A stretch of DNA of 64,000 bases from Aphrophora alni (lineage: Eukaryota > Arthropoda > Insecta > Hemiptera > Aphrophoridae). The notes under the pieces were generated by a model. That model was not told the DNA's origin, ran no database searches, and saw only the letters and a list, made by a program, of their open reading frames with translations. A program made the position numbers and the translations under genes. Positions within the stretch are counted from its first letter, which is position 1. Each line of letters begins with the position of its first letter. The stretch lies in assembly GCA_963513935.1 (NCBI GenBank), contig OY740765.1, positions 78,031,054 through 78,095,053 on the forward strand, given 5' to 3'. Below, piece by piece: positions 12,261-25,457 of this stretch.

Positions 12261-13249
12261 GTAAGTAATGCTGCATTTTATAACATTTGTAATAAATTAT
12301 AGTGATAATAATTGTATATTATATAATATTATTACCTAAATATACTTAGTTGTTTGTTAAAAGCATAAAATGTTTGGATAATTCAATATTGTTCAACACA
12401 ACGTGAGGTCATATGATCAAACTACTCACACAGGGTAATCACAGGGTGTCTAGTGACTGGAAATTCCTGGAAAAGCGGGAATTGTATAGGAATTTTTAAA
12501 CTGTCCTTGAAAAAAACAGTTATATTTTATTCCATTTTTATATGTTTTCCCTTTTGTCAAATTATTTGAAAAACAACACTAATTTGAAAATCAATGCTGA
12601 TAATTTTGCCATTATATATTATGATATTCCTAAAAAGAATCATGTTATAAATATATTAATTATAAACCATTGTTCTGATCATTTTATCGCTGTATCGACA
12701 ACTACTGATATGGTTTTGCAGTGTTTTGCCACTGGTTGGCACTCTCCTGCATTCATCTTACTTTTGTTTGTTGTTTTTGTTGTTGTCTGATTGAAAGATG
12801 GAAAAGAAACAGTCTTGTGATTGTGTCTACAGATAACAACAGAAGGTGTATCGCCATGCTGAATATCTATATTCAAACTGCGTGTAATAATTCATATCTT
12901 AATTAATTAGCACAATTTTTAATGGGGGCAATCAAGGTTCTTGTTTTCCTCCGTACCCCCAATTATACCTGAATTTATAATTATGCACATGGGTTTGGTT
13001 ATAAATCTCCACATTTAAATAAAATTTGAATGAAATCGGTAATGCAGATTTTGAGTAATTATGTTTATTATAACAGCCCTATGGCCGATTATTTGTTTTT
13101 TCCCATTTTTGGACAGATTGCAACCAGTAAGTTTTGGTTTCGTCCTTAGGCAATGTGAGTAGAATTTGATCAAATTAAGTAGTAACGTAAAACCGGCCCT
13201 GGGCGGTCCCAAAACAAAAACCGCTCCTGGGAGGAAATCACGATTATTG

Positions 13250-14032
13250 TCCCATTAATGTCATTGTTTACATCATAAATCCTGCATTATTGGGACAAAT
13301 CGTGACATTAATGACATGTTTACATCATAAATCCACTCATTATTGGGATAAATCGTGACATTAATGACACTCTTAACATTCCAATGTGATGGTGTCATGC
13401 ACGTAAGGTGCACAATTGTTATGTTTTGATCATTACAGTGCTGCAACGTCATTGACCTTGTGGTCACATTGTTTACATCACGTGACATTAATGACATTCT
13501 TAACATTCCAATGAGATGATATCATGCACGTATGTTGCGTTTACAATTATTAGTACGTTTTACGCATTCCAATGCCATGAGTCATACATGTATGGTTTTA
13601 ACACTTACAATTGTGGGTTTTTTCCATAATATTTTTATTTTACATTCTTACATGTAAATTAACACATTCCACATTTCTATGTCATATGCTATATAATTGT
13701 TTTGATTATTGTAAATACATTTCATTACTGTATAACTGTTTTGATTTGTATTCAGTGTAGTTGTGTAAATTACGTCATTAATCGTATAAATGGGGACCAT
13801 AAATCATATTAATGACATAAGTCATGCAATAGAGTACAGTTATTGGGCTACACACCAAAACACTGCATTGGTCAGTAAAATACACCAAAACACAAATGAC
13901 TTTTGATCATAGTATTTACAGTATGTAAATTAACACACAAGTAATTGGGCTGGGCAAATACTATGATGGTTAAGTGTAAGTTTTAATTAATGACATTCTT
14001 ACATGTAAATTAACATATTCCACATTCCTATG

Positions 14033-14082
<50 letters not shown>

Positions 14083-14575
14083 GTTTTGTTTTGATTATTG
14101 TAAACACATTGGTCAAGAGAGAGAAAAGAAAGTGATCTAACCCAAGAAAATACAATTATAGACAACTTTTTGATTGTCAATTTTAAAATCATTTCCTATT
14201 TTATTGACGATTATGTGTATTTACTCTGAACAACTAAAATATTGGGCTGGGCAAATACTATGATAGTTAACAACTAAAATATTGGGCTTTTTGATTGTCA
14301 ATTTTAAAATCATTTCCTATTTTATTGACAATTATGTGTATTTACTCTGAACAACTAAAGTATTGGGCTGGGCAAAGTGTAGGTTCAACTATGGTATCAA
14401 AAAGAAAGTGATCTATCCCAAGAAAACAATTAATTGATCAAATGTTAGTCAAAAGAGAAAAAAGAAAGTGATCTAACCCAAGAAAATACAATTATAGACA
14501 ACTTTTTGATTGTAAATTTTAAAATAATTTCCTATTTTATTGACGATTATGTGTATTTACTCTGAACATACACAT
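13250..14575. repeat. Cluster of imperfect tandem repeats with an (AT)n run
   Basis: Two repeat families are visible. At 13260-13560, blocks of CGTGACATTAATGACA and TTTACATCATAAATCC recur. At 14110-14575, a unit of roughly 150-200 bp recurs about three times, built from AAGAAAGTGATCTAACCCAAG, CAACTTTTTGATTGT, CCTATTTTATTGACGATTAT, and GAACAACTAAAATATTGGGCTGGGCAAA. An (AT)n microsatellite of about 45 bp lies at 14036-14081. No coding potential was seen. Confidence 0.75.
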
Positions 14576-14976
14576 ATTTCTTACACCCTGCTAAGAAACG
14601 TGTAAATAACTACAATTAAAATGAAAACGAATGAGTTAACAGGATGTTAGATATAAATAAAAATACAAGTGACACATAATCCACAGTTGAAATCTGTGAA
14701 TTTTATTAAAAACATAGTTTTTACAAATTATACATTTTACTTGATAGAAAAAACATATATACAATTAATTTCTCCTTAACTAATAACAGATATTTATATA
14801 TACTAATACTTTATTGAATAATGACAATTTTGATAATCTTCGAAAGTTATTTTGTTCATAACAACATTTTTTGTGATTCCCTTAGCTTTTTGACATACAG
14901 TATCCTGTGTTTTAAACATATATAGTATATATAGTTTTGGCCTTAAACCTACACATTCTGATACAATCACTTCTAA

Positions 14977-16313
14977 TCACACTTCTAATTGAAACTTTGC
15001 CAGTGGTATTTTTTCCCCTGCAACAACCTTGTAAATTGCATGTGAGTTTAGAAGACATAAGTCAACAGTGTGGAAGAACAGTTTTTTATACCACTTGGTG
15101 CTTTTTCTTAGGCACTCAATTGAACTCAGCAACATATCGTTGTAATCAATGGCTCCCATATTCTTATTGTAGTCAATGACACATTCTGGTTTTAGTACTG
15201 ATAAACCTGTTTTATAAGACAATCTTTTAGTTTTCTCCATTCTATTTTCATGAATTGTTGATACCATATAAACATCTCTGCGGTCTTTCCACCTTATTGC
15301 CAGTTGCTTGTCTGTATGCATTGGAAATCAGCTCACCAGATTTTAACTTACCACCTAACACGGGTAAATGTTTTCTGTTTTTTTGTACAGTGCCACAAAA
15401 ATTGGTTTTTTGGCTATGTAAATAATTTGCTAAAGTTGGACTGGAGTACCAATTATCCGTATATAATGAGTGCCCTTTCCCCACAAATTTTTGCATTAGT
15501 GTATGAACAATAGCACCGGAAATTCCTAAACTTGAGTCACATTTATTCAATTGTGTGTTGGAACCTGTGTATACTAGAAAGTCTATTATATAATTTGTTT
15601 TAGAATCACATAAAACAAATAATTTGATGCCAAACCGGTGACGTTTGGTTTTTATATATTGTTTGAAAGACAGGCGTCCTTTGAAAAGCATTAGACTTTC
15701 ATCGATGGCTAGTTTTTGGTAAGGGGTAAATGCTAAGGCAAATCTGTTTTTTATATCGTCTAAAACCATTTCTATTTTAAAAAGTCTATTTCCAGGTACC
15801 TGAATATTGTTATCACAAAAATGCAATAACCTAAGCAATAGCAGATATCTATCCCTAGACATTAGTTGTGAAAAAATAGGAGTTCTAAGTAGAACATCAC
15901 TAAGTTTTAATTTTTTATTCCTAGAAATTAGCATTGTAATTGCTAAAAACAAACGGATTTCTCCAAAATCAGTTTTTTTCCACTTTTGGAGTCTTGAAAA
16001 TTCTAATACAGGTACATTTTTAGAAAGGAAGTCAAAATATCTGTTTGTTTCAAATGCAATTTTTGCACACAGATCATCTGTTACAAAACACTCAAAGTAT
16101 TCATAAAAACTAGATTCGGCAGTAAGTTCAAAGTTTTTATTCACACCTGAAAATTGATAATCAAAATCATAAACTGTAGGTAGGAAACCTGTATTTTTCC
16201 ACGAATATAGGTTAGGATCCGGCAATGTTTCATTTAGGTTCAGTTGCGGGGTTACGATTTCAATATCGTCAGATTCACATTCACTATCACTACTTATTTC
16301 ATCATTTGATTCC
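14977..16313 (-). pseudogene. piggyBac-type transposase (DDE_Tnp_1_7), broken
   Basis: Minus-strand coding runs from about 16313 to 14977. The main open piece (16225-15248) shows the DDE_Tnp_1_7 order. The first catalytic Asp is in KLAIDESLMLFKGR, then come the KTKRHRFGIKLFVLCD block, the second Asp in SLYTDNWYSSP, and a CGTVQKNRKHLP block. A frameshift at about 15320-15335 moves the rest (third Asp in GAIDYNDMLL and a KWYKKLFFH helix) to another frame ending at 14977. The acidic N-terminal stretch can be read back to about 16313, where an in-frame stop ends it with no ATG, so the 5' end is lost. The C-terminal cysteine-rich domain of many piggyBac proteins was not seen. Bounding TTAA ends were not found. 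Confidence 0.85.
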
Positions 16314-16469
16314 TCGTTTCATTATATTTTTGTGTTGAATATTTTAACTAAGTGTTATCACCCGACGATGGACGATAATGTCCGAAACAAGTGTAGTGAA
16401 TAAATATATGACAATATAAACTAAAATAGAATTATCCAAGGATTGCTGGCGGTAAGTCAAAAATAACTA

Positions 16470-17841
16470 CAGTTATCATAAAAGAATGGTGGGGTTTCAT
16501 TATTTCATATAAAGACAGTAGAGAAAAGTTGTGGTGTTGTATTAGTATCGCTGATAGCTTATAACCCAAAAGTTTGTTTAACAGCTGTTGTAACCTCAAA
16601 ATTAGTTCTTGCATTGTTGTGGTAGTTAAGTATGTTTTGTGGTTTTTGGAGTGTTCTGTGTGGAGTGTGTTATTATGTTCTCTAATAAAGAAAAAGCAAA
16701 GTGTGTTTTGCTGCTGACTGAATTCAAATCTGTAATTTCAGTGCATTGTGCATTTCGATGCGAATACAGAAAAGATCCATCACATGAAAATAACATACGA
16801 CATTGGTTCAAACAATTTGAAAAAAACTGGATCAGTTCAAAAGCAGAAATCATCTGGCAGGCCAAGTGGGTCAGACGTAAAAGTTGAACTTATTAGACAA
16901 TCTGCAATCAGAAGTCCTAAGAAGTCAATACCTCGACAAAGCCTAGAGTTAGATATTCCACAAACAACAATCCATAAAGTTTTACACAAAAGACTGAAAT
17001 TATGCGCACATAAAATCCAGCTATTGCAGGAATTGAAACCTGATGATGGTACAAAATGTTTTAATTTCGCTGTTGAAATGTTGAACAAGATTGATGAAAA
17101 CCAATTAGACGAAGCTACATTCCATATCAAAAGGTCTGTTGACAGACATAATTTACGCATATGGGGATCTGGAAACACTCACAAACAATTTTTTAGAAAA
17201 TACGCGACTTACCTAAAGTTAATGTTCAGTGTGGTGTGATGAACAATCGTCTGATAGGGCCTTTCTTCTGTCTTAATTGTTTTTTGGTGAAAAGGCAATT
17301 AATGGAATTGTGTATCTCGATATGTTAATCAATTATTGTTTTCCTCAGCTGGATGAACTCAAAAATATTCAACAACTTCATTTACAACAAGATGGCGCAT
17401 CCTCACACTTTAGTGCATTGGTCACAGACACTTTGAATGAAAAGTTTGGATATTGATGGTTATCCGATATGGACTTATACACTGGCCTCCAAGGAGTCCA
17501 GACCTGACACCTTGTGATTTCTTCATTACATTACCCCCTTGCGATTTGTGGGGATACATTAAAAACATTGTTTATCGAGAAAAAAATCGTGACCTAAATC
17601 ACATAAGGAACAGGATTAATGAAGCAATGACAACCGTTAACAAAGACATGTTAACTAACGTTTTGGAAGAACTTGATTAGACATTTGTCGAGCGACTAAT
17701 GGCGCACATATTGAAATTTATTAGTTATGTAAAAAACTGTTTCAGACGGTGCGTTAGATAAATAAACAACATCAGCTGTAAGTAATTCGGTTTTCATCTA
17801 CATCATGTTCAAAACTACATCATTATTTTATGATAACCCTG
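16470..17841 (+). mobile_element. Mariner-type transposon, copy 1 (1.37 kb)
   Basis: The ends CAGTTATCATAAAA... and ...TTTTATGATAACCCTG are inverted repeats of about 20-25 bp, flanked by TA (16468-16469 and 17842-17843). The left end lacks two bases relative to the right. The interior carries a decayed mariner-like transposase. It sits in the 11.7-kb unc119 intron. Confidence 0.75.
16675..17677 (+). pseudogene. Mariner-like transposase pseudogene, copy 1
   Basis: An ATG at 16675 opens an N-terminal helix-turn-helix region of the insect mariner/DUF4817 type (EKAKCVLLLTEF..., then NIRHWFKQFE). A one-base shift in a poly-A run at about 16818-16824 moves the frame. The second HTH (GRPSG...SPKKSIPRQSLELDIPQTT) and a YRxQLLQ-like block follow, up to 17239. 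The first catalytic Asp region is damaged: residues before DEATFH appear deleted. The last third (17453-17680) keeps the SPDLTPCDFF motif with the third catalytic Asp, followed by a short local duplication. Confidence 0.8.
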
Positions 17842-19004
17842 TATTTATAATTTTTGTTAAAATAGGTACTTTTTAAATTATTCAGATGAAATGGACTTGT
17901 TTTATAAAAAAATCATGATTTTTATCCTTTAAATTGCTGTGAACCCATTATTTTTCAATATAGAAAAAGGAAATTGTAGGTAATTTAAGTCTCTAAACTA
18001 TTGATGTCTTGACAATTTTTGATTGACGAAGTATGTTTTGATTTATGATTGGATAAACTCTATTTTAGACATTTTTTAAAACCTCTGTAACGTGGCTAGT
18101 GTTTAATTTAAAAACAAAATACAAAAATATATTTTTCTAGCTTTAGGCTTCCACATTGACTCCAAAAAATGCCCTTCCAGTTTTCAAGCAATTTGTGATT
18201 AAAGTTGCAAAAATCTTTTTTCTAAAGTATGTTTAAGTTTTGTTATAAAAGGGCTAACAAATTTAGGTATAAAAAAATAAAACAATATAAAGTATGAGAA
18301 ATATATGTACAAAACTATATGCTATTCAAAATGATGTCTCGATTAGATTAATATTTTTTTGCAAAATTAGTGGAAAATGTGGAACATACATAAAATTCAC
18401 ATTATAAAAAACATAATTCTCTCAATTTTTATCGTAGAAAAATATTTTTTTCTTAAATATAGATAGTTTTATATTGTAAAAATTTGTAGCAGTGATATTT
18501 TTTGTTAATATGTGTATTTACAGATTTAAAGAGAAAATACAACTTTGACCTGCAATGTTTAGGCCTTGCATATTTCATCTACAAAACTATTTTATTATTG
18601 TTATTTTTGATCTTATTTTCCTCATAGGCCTACTATCTAAACCCACAAAGTGTGACTCTAGGGAAACTCTACTTTACAAAATAATGTTTTTCATGGTCAT
18701 TAGGGAAACAAAAATAAAATCAAATAAAAATGGAATCATAAACTTGGTAAAAGACTAAAGAGATGATTATTCTAACTTCAATAATTTCAAATTTGTAAGG
18801 AAGTATAAAACACTGCCAACTTAACAGATAATTTCAAAGAATAATTTTTGTTATATACCGTATGTCTCAAAAGTCCCGGACAGGTTCAATAACTTGAAAC
18901 CAAAAAGAAAAAAGAAATTTTATATGTATCTTCTGGTGATAAAATCTACTTTATGGTAAATGAGACTTTTTTATTTCCCCCCCAAAAATGGGGGTTTTGG
19001 GGGC
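17842..19004. other. Intronic sequence without recognised features
   Basis: AT-rich. I see no gene. A sequence CCGTATGTCTCAAAAGTCCCGG at about 18858-18879 may be the true left end of the fold-back element that follows. Confidence 0.4.
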
Positions 19005-19818
19005 AACTCAATAATCTTATATGGAAACGCCCATCGAGTGACCCCCTCATGTTAAATACAACTGTAGAAACTAGAGGTCGATATCTTGATCCTATCTAAA
19101 ATGGTGGCAATTTAAATATTTAAACTGCTATTTTACTTTATTTATTTCATTCACAATTAATTAGAAAGTGATAATATGGGATCAAATGTATTAAGAAAAT
19201 TTAATTTTATAATCATAATTACTATTATTGAATTTCGAAAAAAAATACAGATTCTCAGTACAGGGTATGTAAAGAACTTTGAATGATTGATTGTATTAAA
19301 TGCCAATCCATTATAGTTTAGAGCTCGTTAAAGCTGATAAATCCCAATAAAGTGCCGAGATTCTTTTAAAAAACCTTTAACTACGTTTTTTTTTTTCAAG
19401 TGGAAAGCCCACTAAAGCCTACACTTCTCGAATACTACTGTTGTATTTGTTGATATGTTGGACAACTGGGAAATTCCGCTTTGCAAAATTAAATATTAAA
19501 ATTACATCAACTAACATATCACTTTTGTACACCCTGTAATAGGAATTGATACTATTTTAAATATGAAATAATAGTAATCATGATTACAACCAATGGTCGC
19601 AAATGTTTTTAATACATTTTGATCCCATATTTGTCATCTAATTGTAAATGAAATAAATAATAAAGTAAGTAAAATAGCCATTTCAAATATTTGAACGGCT
19701 CCCATTTTAGATAGGAGCAATATATCGACCTCTAGTTTGCGCAGTTGTATTTTACTAAATATGCCCTTTAACATGAGGGGTCACTCGATAGAGGTTTTCA
19801 TTAAACATTATTGAGTTA
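19005..19818. mobile_element. Fold-back element with ~270-bp inverted arms
   Basis: The left arm (about 19005-19275) and right arm (about 19540-19818) are inverted copies sharing AACTCAATAAT, TCGAGTGACCCC, AACTAGAGGTCGATAT, CCTATCTAAAATGG and TATGGGATCAAA. No ORF lies between them. The left boundary may extend to about 18857. The right counterpart of that extension is missing, so the element is probably truncated on the right. Confidence 0.7.
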
Positions 19819-20067
19819 CCTTTGAAGATTGTTTTTTATCTCACTTTGAAGATTTTGATTTGATGATTTTAGTATTATTAAGAACAATTTATTTATGTTA
19901 AGCTGTATTAAGCTATGGTTAATAGAATATTTTAACATCGATCTCCACTTAAAGTGTTAAGTGTAGTAGCTTGTGTACAATAATAGCTTTTTACTTTACC
20001 GCATTTACATAGTATAGGGAAAGTTGTGATTGGTTAAAAAATCAATGTCAGGTTATTAGCGGATTTA

Positions 20068-22581
20068 ACCCTCCAGCTGGTGCATGTTAATGGGTCTTAA
20101 AAATTCTTCGTTCGTTTAAAAATTAATAAAATATATTATTTGTATACAAAACTTAACTTATAAGATATCATTTTTCTCAGAAAGATGCATAGAATTCATC
20201 TATGTAATAAAAAATTTTTTTTTTTGAAACGATTTTGGAGTAAGTATGTTAGATGTCAAAAATGATATTAACTTTTTTTCAGAAATATCTGTATCACCCA
20301 AAATCAATAGCTTACTACCTTTTTCTAAGATATACAAAAGTTTTGTGTAATATTTTTGAATATATTTAGAAATAAAAATTTAAAAAAATTTTATATTTTA
20401 AAAATTTAAAAAAATATTTTACGAAAAAACTGAATTTTCTCTTTATTTTTTCCAAAAAACATTAAAAATAGTAAAATATATTTTATACAGAACTTCTATA
20501 TATCATTATGTCCAGAAAGGTGCATAGAATTTAGTTGTGTAGTGCAAAAAAATGTTACATGCATCACATTTGGAGTTTTTTGGTCAAATACCAAAAAATC
20601 GAGAGTAACGGAGAGTAAAATTTCACAGAAATCGGTACATAAACCATATTAAAAATTTTTTATGATTTTTTAAAAATATTGATACAGATTTGTAATATAT
20701 TTGTGGATAAAAGTTGCTAAAAAGAAAAATAAATTTTGAAAATTTTCATTTGACGAGGTACATTTTTACGTAAAATGTGAATATTGACTAACTATATTCA
20801 AACAGTAACCAAAAATATAATTTTTATTCTAAACAAAAGTTTTTATTACCTATGTTCTCACAAATATACATAGATTTTATGTGTGTAATGCAAAAAAAAT
20901 TATATGGAAACATTTTAGAGTTATTACGGATGGAATCAACAAATTTACCCTGTAACCGAGGCAAAATTCCACAGAAATAGGTATATAAACCATATTAAAA
21001 ATTTTTTATGATTTTTTTAAAATATTGATACAGATTTGTAATATATTTGTGGATAAAAGTTGCTAAAAAGAAAAATCAATTTTAAAAATTTTTATTAGAC
21101 ATGGGTCATTTATGATAAAAATCTACCTTCACAATAGCCTAGACGTTGAGGTTAGGGCTGTGAAAAAAAAACCAAAAATATGAAATATCACTAATAAATA
21201 CACTCTACAAACATTGACACATTTATTATAAGTTGTATATACATTTATATATTATGTATATACATATTATAATAAATAAATGGTTTCTTGAAACTAAAAG
21301 TTCCAATAGCAAATCTAGAACTAGGCCTGACTAGTACTAGATTTGGCTAGACTAGGCCGAAAATATGAATTATCACTCATAACTACACTCTACAAACATT
21401 AACACATTTATTTTAAGTTGTATAAACAAATTATAATAAAAAAATCACTTCATGAAACTTATATTCACTATAAAAACAAAGCTATTGCACTTTGAAATTT
21501 CCACATCGGCAAAAATCTTGCGAGATCGAAGTAACAAATTTGAGGTTATTCTACGTTTTATAAAGTACCACAGCCTTTGTATTTTTCCTTGTACAGATGT
21601 TTTTCAAATACAAGGTTAAACATTGAAACTTCCTCTTTACAGTTATATCAAAAACGACAAGATTGTATAAAAATAAAGATAGGATTCTTCAAGACTGTCT
21701 AGAAACTGAATATCGCAAACCCGTCTGAAAGTTCAGAGGATCATTTCCTAGAATGGATATAAATCGTAAACTATATAACTTAGGATGATTTCGTCTTCAG
21801 AGTTCGAAAGAGGAAGAAAAATACTATATAATATTGTCAACTTGTAACATTTGGACAAGTTTTACCATTTCGAAAAAATATATGAACATATAGGTGATAT
21901 TTTCTATATAAAACTCGCCGCGAGAAACTGTCGCAATCTAGCGCTAACAAGGTAAACTTCAGTCTAGTCTTATTTCTCTACTACACGCTACATAAAATTT
22001 TCTAAACTTGGTTATGAAAGATTGAAAGTTAACCTTTTCATTGGTATAAAATACATTTCGATAATATAATATCTACTAGGATAAAAGTTGAATTGCAAAA
22101 AATGTAATTTTTAGCGTGTAAAATAGCGTTAAAATTCTTGATTTGGTTTAATTTTTATATAATAAAAACTATACTAGTTGGAAACATTTGATAAACACGG
22201 TTTTGAAGAGAAAGACGCGATCTATCAAGCAGTGTTATGTCCGATGTGACAGATTGAAATTTCGAAATAGGAATAATTGACAAACGAGACGAATGTTTTG
22301 TTTAAAACTTGTTGACGTAAAACTTTGACGTTTCGCATGAAAACTATGCGAACTTCGCCAATTTTTGGAATATTATTAATAACGTTTTGTGGTATTTTTT
22401 TTGCATGATATGCATCTAAGGAACATTAGCTTTCCAACGGTATTTTATTTATTACGATGGGACAATTTTAAGTGGGCGTAACGTTGAATGGCAAAATACG
22501 TGTTTTTTAGTTGGTGAATAGAGCCGTGACTAACGAAGCGACCACTTTTAAGGCAAAAGGGGTCGATCACCAGTTGGAGGG
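20068..22581 (+). mobile_element. TTAA-flanked piggyBac-like non-autonomous element, copy 1 (2.5 kb)
   Basis: Ends CCCTCCAGCTGGTG... and ...CACCAGTTGGAGGG are flanked by TTAA at 20064-20067 and 22582-22585. A second copy in opposite orientation is at 39510-41654. No transposase ORF is present. Internal duplications lengthen this copy: a ~100-bp block at about 20636-20735 recurs at about 20983-21082, and a ~65-bp block at about 21175-21240 recurs at about 21357-21425. It would need transposase supplied in trans. Confidence 0.85.
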
Positions 22582-23019
22582 TTAACAGGTTTGTGGTCAT
22601 CTTTGTCCAATAAAATGGTTTATGGTATCAGTCTTATGTGGAGTCCTCAACAACCCAAACGTGTGAACTGATTTGAATAAAATTAGGTGTGTGAGCATAT
22701 GTTGGCCATATCCCAGGACTTTTTTTTGATAATTCATAATTTGAGGATAGCTGCCATAAGAAAAACAAAAAATTCCGATTTTCTCTAATTTGGCTGTTAC
22801 AGTTTTGAACAAGGAAAAACTCCAAACCACAAAATAACACAACTACACAAAACTGTATAATGCGTTTATATTACCTTATGTACATTTCAATAGCTCTGCT
22901 ATCATCTTCAGAGGTACACTTTTGATAAAAGTTCTTTTGTTACAGTTTTGATAAAATTTTGCACACGTGCAGCCTCTGACACAGATAAAACATATTGATC
23001 GCCATCTCTCCAAAAATTC

Positions 23020-23460
23020 TGGTTTGTGAACTTATCAGTATATAAACAAAACATTATCTATGAGGCTGTTATAAAATACTTAAGTTTTCAAAATCAGCTC
23101 TACTGTTTTTGTTCAAATTTTAAGGTGCAATGTGAAGATAATGACCTAAATCTATGTGCAAAATTGCAAGTAAGAAAATATTATAGTGTAGGAATAATTG
23201 TAAAAAAACAGAAATTAACCTAGCAGCTTGATTTTAATCACATACAATTTTTGCTGAGGACATGTTCATGACAACAGCGAAGCAAGTTTAGACATTTACT
23301 TAAATATATTTTTCCTAGATATGTTCCATGGTTCATTTTCTGTTTTTTGATTGACAATAACTGAAATGTCATTTTTAGTGATGAATTTGGTTCATATTTA
23401 TTTGGTTTTGGGGATGGGTGAGTGAAAAAGTTTGTGCAATGTAGTTGCACCATTTATTTT
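23020..23460 (+). repeat. Dispersed repeat, copy 2
   Basis: Shares blocks with 10490-10850, including a TTTATTTGGTTTTGGGGATGGG end followed by AAGTTTGTGCAA. Related inverted copies lie near 51.6 and 52.7 kb. A short ORF inside it has no recognised product. Confidence 0.55.
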
Positions 23461-23947
23461 GTCATTCCCCAAATGCCGTGGTGAGCACCCGTCTCCTATG
23501 TTGTGTTATTTATTTATTTATTTGCATCATTTATGGCATACATAGTTATGTTAAATATATGTGTTATGTGTTTTTAATGTTCTGACAACCTCCAAGGATG
23601 ATGGGATATAAATCCAACGTGTAAAATGGTTTTATGAAAAACATCAAAATAAGTCACGAGACGGATTATAAGGTTACTATTTTAGAAGCATTAATAGTTT
23701 CATCAAAAAAAAAAAAAAAAAAAAAAAATGACATAAAACATTTGCCACAGAAAGGAAAACTCTTTGAGCAACCTTTGACAAGTTAAGGGGTGTCTGAAAG
23801 ATCCTTCACATTAGTTTAAAAAGTATTTGAAATTAAATAACTATTATATTTCTTGAAAAAAAAACTGATATTTATATGTTTGCAAGTGTATTATGTGAAA
23901 TTGTGTTGTAATGCTTTGATTTTTATATAACAATATTTTGTTCACAG

Positions 23948-24064
23948 ATTACCTTTGTTCTCCAGATGCTAATGTCTTTGATATTGAGTTTGTAAGGTTC
24001 AAGATAAGAGATTTGGAAACTGGAACAGTATTGTTTGAAATAGCAAAGCCTACTATTCCACCTG
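23948..24064 (+). CDS. unc119: UNC119 lipid-binding chaperone, internal exon B
   Basis: The acceptor TTCACAG ends at 23947 and the donor GTTTGT starts at 24065, a weak but usable GT. The frame carried from exon A gives a segment with [24 protein letters not shown] and [11 protein letters not shown]. This is the first strands of the PDE6D/UNC119 beta-sandwich, nearly identical in order to vertebrate UNC119. Phase at the 3' end is 1, and the last G joins AA of the next exon. A mariner element begins 53 bp downstream of this exon. Confidence 0.93.
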
Positions 24065-24116
24065 GTTTGTTTATAGCCTATTATAATTATAGACCATCCG
24101 ATTTGCCTTAGTTATA

Positions 24117-25455
24117 CCGGGTGTTTCAAATTATTAGCGGGGTTTTAACGCCTTATAATTTTGATTACACTACAATTACAGCTATAAATGATATATCAAA
24201 TGAAACAGCAACTCAAACAGTTTTGTTTGTTGGCACCAGTGTGCATGTGCACGCAATGTTTTCGCCGCCATCCTTTAGAAAGCGCTAGTGGCAAAGATGG
24301 TGACTAGTGAACAGAAAGGTTTTTGTGTTTTACAGTTTGCAAAGACGGAATCTGTAGTTACTGTGCAACGTGCGTTCGGTTGTGATCCTCCAGGTGATAA
24401 TAACATCCGTAGATGGTATCATCAGTTTGAAGATACCGGTTACCTTTGTAAGGGGAAGAGTACGGGACGACCAAGAGTTAGTGAAGAGAACATTGAGCGA
24501 GTGCAAGAGTCGTTCACGCGTAGCCCACAGAAATCCTTTTGGAAGGCTAGTCGTGAATTAGCAATTCCTGAAACGACTGTTTGGAGAGTTTTACGTAGAC
24601 GCTTACAATTACGTCCTTATCGTTTGCAGTTGTTACAGGCTCTAAAGCCTGCAGACCATGGTTTACGTGCCATCTTCGCTAACGAAATGTTGTTACATGA
24701 CGATGATGATTTTCTGGATAGTGTCGTCTTCAGTGATTAATCAACCTTTCACCTTAGTGGACATGTGAACATTCATAATGTGCGGATTTGGGGTTCAGAA
24801 AACCTCACGCGATTGTACAAGTGCAACGCGACTCCCCCTAAATTGAATGTTTTTTGTGCTATATCCCGGCCAAAAGTTTATGGGCCTTTCTTTTTTGGCG
24901 AAGCAACTGTAACTGTTATTTCTTATCTTGATACTCTACAGTTATGGCTCTTCCCTCAGTTGAAAGATGATGAACAAGAGAACTTCATTTTCCAGCAAGA
25001 TGGTGCACCGTCTCACTAGCACAATGAAGTACGCGATTGGTTGATTGTTACTGTACCCGACTGCTGGATTGGCCGCAAAGGGCCCAATGACGGAGTTTGT
25101 TTTGCATGGCCTCCACGGTCTCTCGATCTGACGCCTTGCGATTTCTACCTTTGGGAGTTAATAAAGGATTGTGTGTATGTGCCTCCACTACCAACTGACC
25201 TTCCCGAATTAAGAAACAGGATTGAAGCAGCTGTTACAACAATTACTTAAGAAACATTAATCAAAGTTTGGGAAGAACTCGCATATCGTCTTGACGTGTG
25301 CCGTGTGACAAATGGTGCTCACATTGAACACTTGTAGGCTTTTCTGTAAAACTCTTTGAGTTGCTGTTTTATTTGATGTACTATTTATAGCTGTAACTGT
25401 AGTGTAATAAAAATTATAAGCCGTTAAAACCCCGCTATTCATTTTAAACACCCGT
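24117..25455 (+). mobile_element. Mariner-type transposon, copy 2 (1.34 kb)
   Basis: Terminal inverted repeats of about 130 bp start CCGGGTGTTTCAAATTATTAGCGGGG and end in its inverted copy (...ACACCCGT). They are flanked by TA (24115-24116 and 25456-25457). The element is inserted 53 bp after the exon B donor site. Confidence 0.88.
24288..25336 (+). pseudogene. Mariner-like transposase with three in-frame stops
   Basis: Reading from the open frame that contains MVTSEQKGFCVLQF (first ATG at about 24298), a single frame runs to the natural end at about 25336. It is interrupted only by TAA at 24738-24740, TAG at 25017-25019 and TAA at 25248-25250. It has the two helix-turn-helix units (GRPRVSEENIERV; ELAIPETTVWRVLRRRLQLRPYRLQLLQ). 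The catalytic Asp residues lie in VVFSD (just before the first stop), FQQDGAPSH and LDLTPCDFYLW. A few residues before GCDPPGDNNIRRW appear missing compared with the family. It lies in the unc119 intron, same strand as the host gene. Confidence 0.88.
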
Positions 25456-25457
25456 TA

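Larger units (their letters stand above)
12261..23947 (+). other. unc119 intron between exons A and B (11.7 kb)
   Basis: Donor GTAAGT at 12261, acceptor TTCACAG ending at 23947. The intron is filled with a piggyBac pseudogene, a mariner copy, a fold-back element, a TTAA-flanked element and tandem repeats, listed separately. Between 17842 and 19004 and between 22586 and 23020 I see no gene. Confidence 0.8.

Noticed and set aside
14035..14081. (AT)n as a matrix-attachment or origin element
   Set aside because: A simple microsatellite explains it.
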